Origin: a virus
Length of the DNA: 45,008 bases
Virus record (IMG/VR): IMGVR_UViG_3300046012_000117
Location: 1 to 45,008 of that record
Strand: one strand, 5' to 3'
This document shows positions 38,134 through 45,008 of this stretch, piece by piece. Under the pieces are notes generated by a model, which was not told the DNA's origin, searched no databases, and saw only the letters and a program-made list of their open reading frames with translations. The translations under genes were made by a program, and so were the position numbers. Within the stretch, counting starts at the first letter, position 1. Each line of letters starts with the position of its first letter.

Positions 38134-40173
38134 ATGGCGGAAAGCTATACCAAAGGGGATAAACCGACAGCGAAAAAGCCGAAGTTCGAGCTGCCGGACG
38201 ACTTTGAGGACGAGCCCGCGTTCCTCGAGGACATGCGCAAGACCTTCGCGGACGACGTTCAATTCGATTTCAACAACCGCCAGGCCGCACTGGAGGACAT
38301 GAGGTTCTTCGCCGGCGAGCAGTGGAACAGCTCCGTTGTTGCGAAGCGCGATTCAGCACGCAAGCCGACCCTCACCATCAACCGGCTGATCGCCTACGTG
38401 GCTCAGATCGTCGGCAACCGGCGGCTCAACGAGACGACCATCAAAGTCGTGCCTGACAACGGCGGTGAGAAGCAGACCGCCCAGGTGCGCGAGGACTTGA
38501 TCCGCAGCATCCAGAAGATCAGCAAGGCCGAGCAGGCCTACGACAAGGCGCTGGAGAACTCGACAATCTGCGGTATCGGCAATTTCAGTCTCCACCTCGA
38601 TTACACCGACGATGACGTGTTCGAGCAGGAGATCAAGATCAAGGCAATCAACGACGCGCTCGCCGTCGTATGGGACCGCACACTGACGGAGCCGACTGGA
38701 CGCGACGCGAACCATGTGTTCGTCCAGGAGGTGATGCCACAGGCGGAGTTCCGGCACCGCTGGCCGTGGGCCACGCCATCGGACATGATGGCGGACATCG
38801 CGCTCCGCGGCGACCAGCGCATGAGCGGCTGGGTCACGATCGACGACGTGCGGATTGTCAGCTATTGGCGCATGCGCTCGCATCGCCGCACGCTGGCGCT
38901 GATGCAGGACGGCAAGGTTGTTGACCTGACCGACAACAAGGATCCAGACGTGCTGTCGGCGGTGCAGTCGCGCCCTGACGGCTCGCCGTATCTTCGTGAG
39001 GTCGACCGCAAGTACGCCGAAATGTACCTGTGTTCGGGCCTCGACATCCTCGAGGGGCCGTACCGCCTGCCTGTCAGCCGCGTGCCGGTCTACCGCGTGC
39101 CGGGCTGGGAGATCAACACCGGCGAGTGGCGCCATCGATGGGGCCTGGTGCGGTTCCTCAAGGATCCGCAGCGCCTCCATAACTACTGGCGCTCGACCGT
39201 CGCGGAAAAGCTGATGCAGACGCCGCGTGCGGTGTGGCTCGCCGCCAGCACCGCCGTCGAGGGCCGCGAGAAGGCGTTCCGGGAATCACACATCACCGAC
39301 GATCCGCTGCTGGTCTACAACGGCGACGCCGCGCAGAAGCCCGAGCGCGTCATGCCGGCGCAGATCGAGGAGGCTTTGATCGGGGAGTCGCAGATGTCCG
39401 TGCAGGACATGCGCGACGTGAGCAATCTCCACGAGGCGTCGCTTGGCATGCCGAGCAACGAGGTAAGTGGCAAGGCGATTCTTGCCCGCCAGAAGATCGG
39501 CGACCTCGGCACGGTGCTGTATCACGACAACCTGAACAACGCGATCGAGGAATGCGGCAAGACCGTGAACGAGTTGCTGAATGTGACCTACGATTCTCCG
39601 CGCATCGTGAAGGTGCTGGGGCCGGAGGGCAAGGACGATCTCCAGGCCATCAACGACATGACCAATCCCAAGTCGGTCGACATCACGTCGGGCAAGTACA
39701 GCGTCTCGCTCATTTCAGGCCCGTCCTACATGACGAAGCGCATCGAGGCTGCGGAAAGCATGCTGGCGTTTGTCAATGCGGCGCCGCAGGTTGCCGCGGT
39801 GGCGATGGACCTGATCGCCGAGGCCCAGGATTGGCCGAAGGCCGACGAACTCGCCAAGCGGCTGCGCAAGATGCTGCCTCCCGGCATGGCGGACCCGAGC
39901 GATATGTCGCCGGAGGAGCAGCAATCCGCGCAGGGCCAGGCACAGCAGGCGCAGCAGCAGGCGCAGATGGCGGCGCAGGTTGCGATGCTGAAAGCGCAGA
40001 ACCTCCAGGCTGACACCACATTGAAAATGGCGACGGCGCAACAACGCAGCGCAGCCGCACAGGCCGCGCCCGCACACACGCAGATCGAAGCACTTAACGC
40101 TCAGTCCAACGCGCAGGCGAAGGCGCACAAGGCCGCGATGGACACGATTGCCGCAGCAGAAGGGAAACCATGA
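38134..40173 (+). CDS. Portal protein, P22 type
   Basis: 679 aa. The N-terminal part (MRFFAGEQWNSS, KPTLTINRLIAYVAQIVGNR) and the middle (WRHRWGLVRFLKDPQRLHNY, PRAVWLAAS) match the P22 portal family (PF16510 type). The size is close to P22 gp1 (725 aa). After about residue 590 comes a Gln/Ala-rich helical tail, as in P22's barrel. It forms the dodecameric DNA gate and the pressure sensor for headful packaging. The start codon lies inside a copy of the dispersed motif (GTTACATGGCG, 38129-38139), and no strong ribosome site is visible. Confidence 0.92.
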   Translation: MAESYTKGDKPTAKKPKFELPDDFEDEPAFLEDMRKTFADDVQFDFNNRQAALEDMRFFAGEQWNSSVVAKRDSARKPTLTINRLIAYVAQIVGNRRLNETTIKVVPDNGGEKQTAQVREDLIRSIQKISKAEQAYDKALENSTICGIGNFSLHLDYTDDDVFEQEIKIKAINDALAVVWDRTLTEPTGRDANHVFVQEVMPQAEFRHRWPWATPSDMMADIALRGDQRMSGWVTIDDVRIVSYWRMRSHRRTLALMQDGKVVDLTDNKDPDVLSAVQSRPDGSPYLREVDRKYAEMYLCSGLDILEGPYRLPVSRVPVYRVPGWEINTGEWRHRWGLVRFLKDPQRLHNYWRSTVAEKLMQTPRAVWLAASTAVEGREKAFRESHITDDPLLVYNGDAAQKPERVMPAQIEEALIGESQMSVQDMRDVSNLHEASLGMPSNEVSGKAILARQKIGDLGTVLYHDNLNNAIEECGKTVNELLNVTYDSPRIVKVLGPEGKDDLQAINDMTNPKSVDITSGKYSVSLISGPSYMTKRIEAAESMLAFVNAAPQVAAVAMDLIAEAQDWPKADELAKRLRKMLPPGMADPSDMSPEEQQSAQGQAQQAQQQAQMAAQVAMLKAQNLQADTTLKMATAQQRSAAAQAAPAHTQIEALNAQSNAQAKAHKAAMDTIAAAEGKP

Positions 40174-41066
40174 GCACCGAACAGGCGCAGGACGACACCA
40201 AGACTGCCGAGACGACACACCAGGACGAAATGTCGCAGTTCGCCACGGAGGCGATCGAGGATGGCAAAGTTGTTGAGGCGAAAGAGGTAGAAACTGCCTC
40301 TGAGGACGCAGCTAAGGAAACTCCGGGAACGCCAGTGGAAGGCGGGGAAACCGCCGAGGAGCCCAGGCGCACCGTCCAGGAGCGCATCAACGAGCTGACG
40401 CGCGGCCGCCGCGACGCTGAGCGCCGCGCGCAGGAACTCGAGGCGCGGCTTGCCCGTCTGGAAACCGGCTCCAAGCCGGCCGAGGAAGCCAAGCCCGCTG
40501 TTGACGCCGAGCCTGACCCGGCTGACACCGCGAAATATCCCTATGGCGAACTCGACAAGAACTACCTCCGCGACTTCGCATCGCACTCCGCGCGCCAGGA
40601 GCACAAGCGGCTGCTGGCTGCCGACGCCGAGGCGAAAAAGCAGGAGAAGGTGCAGGCCGAGCAGAACGACGTGCGCAGCAAGATCACCGCAATGGTGACG
40701 CGCGGTGACAAGAAATACGAGGATTTCCAGGACGCCATCAACGAGGCATCGGCCGCAGGCGCCCAACTGACCCCGGATCTGGCGCTCCTCGTCGCTGAGT
40801 CCGAGGTGGGTGAGGACGTGGTGTACCACCTCGCCAAGAACCCGGCGGAGGCCAAGGCGCTCGTGGCGCAGGGTCCGCTCGCGATGGCCAAGGCGTTCGG
40901 CAAGCTCGAGGCGCGGTTCGAGAAAACCGCCGAGAAGCCGAAAGCCAAGACCACCGGCGCGCCGCCGCCGCCCGCGCACAACGCGCGTGGCTCCAACGGC
41001 CGGTTCGCCGCGACAGCAGACACAGACGACTTCGCTGCGTTCGAGGCGTCAGCGATGGGGCGGTAG
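40170..41066 (+). CDS. Scaffolding protein
   Basis: 298 aa, overlapping the portal stop (ATGA). Acidic, Ala/Glu/Lys-rich and largely helical, with a coiled segment (RTVQERINELTRGRRDAERR, AQELEARLARLE) and a conserved-looking part (FASHSARQEHKRLLAADAEA, YEDFQDAINEASAAGAQLTP). Such chains between portal and coat are scaffolds: they direct coat assembly and then leave the procapsid. P22 gp8 is 303 aa, nearly the same size. The basic C-terminal helix typical of coat binding is not obvious here. Confidence 0.8.
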   Translation: MSTEQAQDDTKTAETTHQDEMSQFATEAIEDGKVVEAKEVETASEDAAKETPGTPVEGGETAEEPRRTVQERINELTRGRRDAERRAQELEARLARLETGSKPAEEAKPAVDAEPDPADTAKYPYGELDKNYLRDFASHSARQEHKRLLAADAEAKKQEKVQAEQNDVRSKITAMVTRGDKKYEDFQDAINEASAAGAQLTPDLALLVAESEVGEDVVYHLAKNPAEAKALVAQGPLAMAKAFGKLEARFEKTAEKPKAKTTGAPPPPAHNARGSNGRFAATADTDDFAAFEASAMGR

Positions 41067-41073
41067 TAGCCCC

Positions 41074-41105
41074 TTGACGAAATTCCACCACGGCACTACC
41101 TGACG
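41074..41105 (+). promoter_or_regulatory. Putative late promoter upstream of the coat gene
   Basis: TTGACG (41074-41079) and TACCTG (41097-41102) are 17 bases apart, with the motif ACTACCTGACG at 41095-41105. The same arrangement lies at 8642-8673. It starts a leader of about 130 bases before the coat ATG, allowing extra coat expression. Confidence 0.5.
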
Positions 41106-41245
41106 ACACATCGGCCAGCCGGCCGCCGCATGAAACTGCCGGCACACCCGCCTGCGTTACCCGAGCGCAGGAGGACCGCCGCAAGGCGCTCTATCGGTCC
41201 TTAACCCGATTTGCGACGCACCACGCGTCGCCATGGAGCGCTACG

Positions 41246-42565
41246 ATGGCTTCCCAATTCTTGGCCGCGACCGAATACGCTAACGTCATGTTATTGCTGT
41301 TGAAGAACAACCTCGTCTACGGCCGCCTTGTCGATGGCCAGTTCAAGGATGAGGTGACCGACGAAAACGGCTTGAAGATCAACGTCAAGCGGCCGCCCCG
41401 CTTCGTCCAGAACGATGCCTCGGCGTTCAGCGCCACGCTCGCTGCGCAGGATCTCGTCACTGGTTCCTCGAACGTCTCCGTCAACCAGTACGCCAAGGTT
41501 CATATCAGCATTGGCGACATCGAGTATGTCCAGAGCTACAACGCCCTGATGCAGAACGCCACGATGAAGTCGGCGGCGCAGACGCTTGCGCACCAGGTCG
41601 ATTCGTTCATCGCCGGGCAGACGCTCAAGTTCCACTCGTTCGCGGAGTACAGCGCCACCACTGGCGTCATGGACGCGGCTGCGGCCGACTCGGCCAAGGC
41701 CCTTTCCCTCCCGGCGCATGCGATGGCGGCGCACACCCGCCTGATGCAGATGGGCGTCCCGGATACCGACATTTGCGGTGTCATGCCGCATGCGGACGGC
41801 CAGCTCATTCGCGGCTCGCTGACCGGCGGCTTCATCCAGGGCGTCAACAAGACCGCCCTTGAGCGCGCCACCCTGCCGATCCTGAGCACGATCGACTGGT
41901 ATCAGACCCAGCAGACCCCGACGCTGACCTACGGTGATCACTCGATGACCGCCGGCCAGATCAAGGGCGCGTCTCAGAACGTCAACTACCGCACGGTGAA
42001 GGACACCAACAAGCAGGACCTCATCACCGACACCTACGGCAACTCCAAGACGATCAAGAAAGGCGAGGTGTTCACCATCGCCAATGTGTTCGCCTGGGAT
42101 TGGCGCAAGAATGCCGCGCTGCCATACCTCCAGCAGTTCACGGTGCTGGCGGACGTGACCACGGACGGCGCGGACGGCTCGGCGACACTCTCGATCTCGC
42201 CGCCCATCATCGTCCAGGGCTCCAGCGACGGCACCGACACCAATGCGAACACAGCGTTCGCGACGGTCGACTCCGTGCCGGCCGACGACGCGGTTCTCAC
42301 CTTCGCCGGCGTGGCTTCGACCTCGCAACAGGTCAAGGCTGCGTGGCAGAAGCGCGCAATCTCCCTCGTCTCGGCACGGCTCCACATGCCGTTCACCGGC
42401 GTAGCGAGCTTCGCGCGTGACCCGGGCACCGGCATCGGCCTGCGCTACTGGCGCGGCTCCGACATCAGCACCGGTGCGCATGTCCATCGTTGGGACATGA
42501 TCTACGGCGCCGAGGTGATGGACACGTTCCTCGGCACCCGCGTCTGCGGCGCCTCAGTCTCGTAA
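41246..42565 (+). CDS. Major coat protein, P22 type
   Basis: 439 aa (P22 gp5 is 430). The start MASQFLAATEYANVMLLLLK, the strands GLKINVKRPPRFV and VNQYAKVHISIGDIEYVQ, and the end (GIGLRYWRGSDISTGAHVHR, WDMIYGAEVM) fit the P22 coat family (PF11651) with an HK97-like fold and inserted I-domain. It forms the icosahedral shell. Between scaffold and coat is a 179-base gap with its own promoter-like site, and a hairpin terminator follows the gene, so the coat is probably made from an extra transcript. Confidence 0.92.
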   Translation: MASQFLAATEYANVMLLLLKNNLVYGRLVDGQFKDEVTDENGLKINVKRPPRFVQNDASAFSATLAAQDLVTGSSNVSVNQYAKVHISIGDIEYVQSYNALMQNATMKSAAQTLAHQVDSFIAGQTLKFHSFAEYSATTGVMDAAAADSAKALSLPAHAMAAHTRLMQMGVPDTDICGVMPHADGQLIRGSLTGGFIQGVNKTALERATLPILSTIDWYQTQQTPTLTYGDHSMTAGQIKGASQNVNYRTVKDTNKQDLITDTYGNSKTIKKGEVFTIANVFAWDWRKNAALPYLQQFTVLADVTTDGADGSATLSISPPIIVQGSSDGTDTNANTAFATVDSVPADDAVLTFAGVASTSQQVKAAWQKRAISLVSARLHMPFTGVASFARDPGTGIGLRYWRGSDISTGAHVHRWDMIYGAEVMDTFLGTRVCGASVS

Positions 42566-42566
42566 C

Positions 42567-42592
42567 GGAGGGGCCTAGCGCCCCTCCTCTTT
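42567..42592 (+). terminator. Rho-independent terminator after the coat gene
   Basis: GGAGGGGC (42567-42574) and GCCCCTCC (42580-42587) form a perfect 8-bp GC-rich stem with a 5-base loop, followed by TCTTT. It begins one base after the coat stop. Partial read-through would feed the neck and tail genes. Confidence 0.75.
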
Positions 42593-42608
42593 CATTCGAG
42601 GGTTCATC

Positions 42609-43082
42609 ATGGCCAATTCAGGATGGGTGCAGGCGGTTCGCAAGGGCCTTGCAGCCAGCAAGCCGACCACGCCCGACGTGCCGGAGAGCACGTTCGTCTA
42701 CTACTACGAGACGGACACCGGCATTCTCCAGATGTGGAACGGTTCCGCATGGGTCGAGGTGGTCCGCCTCGGCACTGGGGCATCCGCGACTGTTGCTGCC
42801 GCGGGCAGCACGCAGGCCGACGCCGCGCCGATCGCTGCAGGCCTCACGCAGGTCACCGCTGCGAACGGCACCAAGGGCGTCGTGCTTCCGACCCCTGTTC
42901 CCGGCATGATTTGCTACGTCAAGAACACCGTCGCGTCGATCCTCAAGGTGTACCCGCCGGGCACCGGCGTCATCAACGCCTTGTCGGCGAGCGCCGCGAT
43001 CTCGATGGCAGCCAGCACGGCTGCTGCGTTCATCGCGTTCGACACGACGACTTGGTACACCTTTCCGCTGGTGCCGTCGTAA
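42609..43082 (+). CDS. Putative virion decoration or head-fibre protein
   Basis: 157 aa. N-terminal helix (GWVQAVRKGLAASKPTTPDV), then a strand pair (FVYYYETDTGILQMWNGSAW) and a strand-rich C-terminus (TKGVVLPTPVPGMICYVKNT, ILKVYPPGTGVINAL). The last part resembles C-terminal modules of head-fibre or capsid decoration proteins in tailed phages. Position directly after the coat gene supports a virion role; no specific family is claimed. Confidence 0.55.
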   Translation: MANSGWVQAVRKGLAASKPTTPDVPESTFVYYYETDTGILQMWNGSAWVEVVRLGTGASATVAAAGSTQADAAPIAAGLTQVTAANGTKGVVLPTPVPGMICYVKNTVASILKVYPPGTGVINALSASAAISMAASTAAAFIAFDTTTWYTFPLVPS

Positions 43083-43372
43083 TGGCGCGCTTCCCAAGCT
43101 GGCCCGCGTTTCGCTACGGCCCGAATGGCGAGGCACAGATATTCCAGCGGCCCGAGGATGTGCCGGAGGGCTGGAAAGACAGTCCTGGGGCGCACTTCGA
43201 GCCGCCCCCGGCCGTCAAGCCGGCGCCGATGACGCGCGAGGAGGTGGTTGCGGCGCTCAAGGCGCGAGGTGTCGAGTTCAAGCGGAACGCCCCCACGTCC
43301 GTCCTATGCGACCAACTGAAAGCCCTCGGCGATGACGACGTGCAGCGATCTGATCCAAGCGGCGCTCCGTGA
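43082..43372 (+). CDS. Small protein with HeH/LEM-like C-terminus
   Basis: 96 aa from ATG 43082, overlapping the previous stop. The first half is Pro-rich (FPSWPAFRYGPNGEAQIFQR). The second half MTREEVVAALKARGVEFKRN, APTSVLCDQLKAL fits the HeH/LEM helix-extended-helix domain (PF12949 type) often found in small phage head proteins. A minor head-completion role is possible. It overlaps the next gene by 41 bases. Confidence 0.6.
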   Translation: MARFPSWPAFRYGPNGEAQIFQRPEDVPEGWKDSPGAHFEPPPAVKPAPMTREEVVAALKARGVEFKRNAPTSVLCDQLKALGDDDVQRSDPSGAP

Positions 43373-44108
43373 AGGGAATCTCCTCGCCGCCGGCGTCTCT
43401 CCGACATCCGTAGAGCAGAGCGAGGCGCTTGGGCGGCTCAATGCCTACAACAAGCAGCTTTTCGGCGTCCTGATCGGCGAGTACAATCAGGACTGGCTCG
43501 TGCCGGCACCGCAGCGCACCGCGCCGCAGGCTGCCAACTACCCACAACTCCCCTACCCGATCGACACGCTCGGCGACGCCATCCTGCCATCGAGCAGCGA
43601 CCTGAGCGATAACATCTGGCCGTTCCCGCCGCAAAACTCGCGGCTGGTTGTGGCAGTGACCTCCGCCGCAACGGTCTATTTCCCCGAGGCGCCGAATGAT
43701 GGCGCGCGTATGAGCTTCGTGGCGACGCCGGAAATGAGCGACACGCTGACGCTCGACGGCAACGGCAAGGCCATCGAGGGCGTGGCCACTAAGGACGTGA
43801 CCGCGGCCGACACCGGGCGCAAGTGGTTCTTCCGCGCCGACTTGGCGAATTGGGTGGCGCTCACGACGCTCGGCCTCACTGACACGCCACCGCTGCCCGA
43901 CGAGTTCGACGACCTCTACGTGACGGCGCTCGCCATCCGCCTGTCGTCGCGCTACGGGCAAGACCCGCGCGCCGGCACGCAGAACACCTACAAGGACATG
44001 CTCAAGCAGGCGAAGACCCGCTTCGCGCAGAGCGGCAACACCATCTATCGCTCGAACGAAATACCGCGGGGCTTGGAGAGCTACCTCACCGGCCGTTGGC
44101 AGTGGTGA
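43332..44108 (+). CDS. P22 gp4-like tail accessory / head-completion protein
   Basis: 258 aa (P22 gp4 is 166). Start MTTCSDLIQAALREGNLLAA, AEALGRLNAYN-type helix (EALGRLNAYNKQLFGVLIGE), and C-terminal FDDLYVTALAIRLSSRYGQD followed by a long helix (YKDMLKQAKTRFAQSG). This matches the helical neck adaptor that binds under the portal in P22-like phages and precedes gp10. The extra middle segment (about 100-160) is a strand-rich insert. ATG 43332 lies in the end of the previous gene. Confidence 0.75.
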   Translation: MTTCSDLIQAALREGNLLAAGVSPTSVEQSEALGRLNAYNKQLFGVLIGEYNQDWLVPAPQRTAPQAANYPQLPYPIDTLGDAILPSSSDLSDNIWPFPPQNSRLVVAVTSAATVYFPEAPNDGARMSFVATPEMSDTLTLDGNGKAIEGVATKDVTAADTGRKWFFRADLANWVALTTLGLTDTPPLPDEFDDLYVTALAIRLSSRYGQDPRAGTQNTYKDMLKQAKTRFAQSGNTIYRSNEIPRGLESYLTGRWQW

Positions 44109-44112
44109 CGCG

Positions 44113-45008
44113 ATGGGGGAGGTCCAGGTCAAGCTCGGCATCAACGCATACGCGCGCACCTACTCGGGCGAGCCGGTAATACGCCAGCTTAACCGCTTCG
44201 TAGAAAAGAGCGGAGTGAATCAAGTCGAGCAGCGCATCAGCCTGGCGCGGCCGGGCACGTCGCTGCTTGGCACCTACGGGGCCGGGCCGATACGCAGCAC
44301 ATGGAGCCGCCCCGACGTGTTCGGCGGCGACCTGCTGGTGGTGTCGGGCGCCGAACTCTATCGCGTCGCTGCTGACGGCACCGCGCATGTGGTGAGCGGC
44401 GACATCGAAGGTGGCTCCGGCGACGTGAGCATGGACGTGGTATCGACCGGCGGTAGCCGCCGTGTTTTCATCGCGGACGGCACGCTGCTCCAGTATTATG
44501 ATGGCGGCACGCAGGCGAGCGGCACATTCACTGCGGCCGTGCCGCCCCATCCAGACATCTATGCCCAGGTGATCGAGATCGGCGGGCTGCACTACGGCTG
44601 GGGCGCGCTCGGCAAGAGCGCCACCGGCACGTTCGCGCTGAGTGCCAACGCCACGGCAACCAAAACCGTCACGCTCGGCACCACTGTCTACACCTTCGTC
44701 GTCTCGGCGGCGGCAGCCAATGACGTGAAGATCGGCACCGACGCGGCTGCCACTCTGGCGAACCTCGTGGCTGCGATCACTGCTGGCACCGGCTCAGGCA
44801 CGCTGTACGGCGCGGGCACGGTCGCCAATCCCGACGCCACCGCAGCGATTTCCGGTAGCGACGTGCTGGCCACTGCGGCCTATTCCGGGCTCGGCGGCAA
44901 CTTCGTCCTGACCGCGACCGATGACCCGGCCGGCTCATGGACCGGCGCGACGCTCACGGGGGCCGGGGACATCAACAAGGCCGCCGCAGGCGTGCTCTAC
45001 CTTCCGTC
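44113..45008 (+). CDS. P22 gp10-like tail accessory protein, 5' part (continues at base 1)
   Basis: Codons 1-298 of the 805-aa protein that wraps round the circular join. Residues 1-165 look like the gp10 propeller start: MGEVQVKLGINAYARTYSGE, LARPGTSLLGTYGAGPIRST, LLVVSGAELYRVAADG, GSRRVFIADGTLLQYYDGG. From about residue 175 the first adhesion-type repeat begins (KTVTLGTTVYTFVVSAAAAN, DVKIGTDAAATLANLVAAIT, GTLYGAGTVANPDAT). The same repeat type is in the LamG gene. The ATG follows the gp4-like stop by four bases. It is cut off only by the window edge. Confidence 0.85.
   Translation, partial: MGEVQVKLGINAYARTYSGEPVIRQLNRFVEKSGVNQVEQRISLARPGTSLLGTYGAGPIRSTWSRPDVFGGDLLVVSGAELYRVAADGTAHVVSGDIEGGSGDVSMDVVSTGGSRRVFIADGTLLQYYDGGTQASGTFTAAVPPHPDIYAQVIEIGGLHYGWGALGKSATGTFALSANATATKTVTLGTTVYTFVVSAAAANDVKIGTDAAATLANLVAAITAGTGSGTLYGAGTVANPDATAAISGSDVLATAAYSGLGGNFVLTATDDPAGSWTGATLTGAGDINKAAAGVLYLP
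44881..45006. repeat. Second copy of the 126-base terminal identity
   Basis: Identical to bases 1-126 and inside the gp10-like frame. It marks the circular join of the assembly. Confidence 0.9.

Noticed and set aside
37003-38262. 419-codon - strand frame opposite the large terminase
   Set aside because: Antisense shadow of the terminase gene, whose motifs are unmistakable.
41291-42487. 398-codon - strand frame opposite the coat gene
   Set aside because: Antisense shadow of a clearly recognised coat protein.
44881-45008. Biological direct terminal repeat
   Set aside because: The repeat lies in the middle of a gene read continuously across the join, and the head genes are of the headful P22 type.

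Overview
This window is a complete or nearly complete genome of a temperate, P22-like tailed phage (podovirus type) of a GC-rich host, assembled as a circle. The first 126 bases recur exactly at 44881-45006, in the middle of one open gene that reads straight across the join, so the unique circle is about 44,880 bp. An alphaproteobacterial host (perhaps Rhizobiales) is inferred from the GC-rich coding, a GapR/DUF2312 protein and several small families I associate with such phages and prophages. No sequence search was possible.

Layout. Two divergent gene blocks leave a control region around 33.1-34.2 kb. Clockwise (+ strand), from 34.2 kb through the join to 18.7 kb, come small early proteins, a small-terminase-like protein, an HNH endonuclease, large terminase, portal, scaffold, coat, a gp4-like neck protein and a gp10-like tail protein. 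The gp10-like protein is split in two by a LamG glycan-binding gene. A tail fibre, a gp14-like protein and an accessory islet (7.5-8.7 kb) follow. Next are the ejection proteins (gp7-, gp20- and gp16-like, the last with a transglycosylase head), a holin candidate, an HTH-metallophosphoesterase fusion, a DUF5664 nucleotide hydrolase, small winged-helix proteins, integrase, a likely attP, and a lysis cassette (membrane protein, SAR endolysin, Rz/Rz1 spanins). Anticlockwise (- strand), from 33.6 to 18.8 kb, is the replication block: many small proteins, an AP2-HNH endonuclease, a TOPRIM/DUF5906 primase-helicase, an SSB-like protein, family A DNA polymerase, a Cas4/RecB-like nuclease, Dam methylase, GapR-like protein, VRR-NUC nuclease, SNF2 helicase and a MazG-like protein.

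How it works together. The - block copies and processes DNA. The + block packages it by a P22-type headful scheme (inferred from the terminase/portal/coat set and the circular map), builds the short tail and lyses the cell. Integrase shows a lysogenic option, but no CI-type repressor is recognisable.

Most interesting signals. (1) A dispersed 11-bp motif, consensus NYTACVTGRCN, sits in at least 11 short intergenic gaps on both strands, usually over a promoter-like -35/-10 pair. This resembles the stoperator systems of some mycobacteriophages. (2) Two near-identical late promoters precede the ejection and coat genes. (3) The gp10 tail protein is split and enlarged by adhesion-type repeats. (4) Two small - strand genes carry apparent +1 frameshifts. 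(5) Frames overlap extensively at the small terminase.
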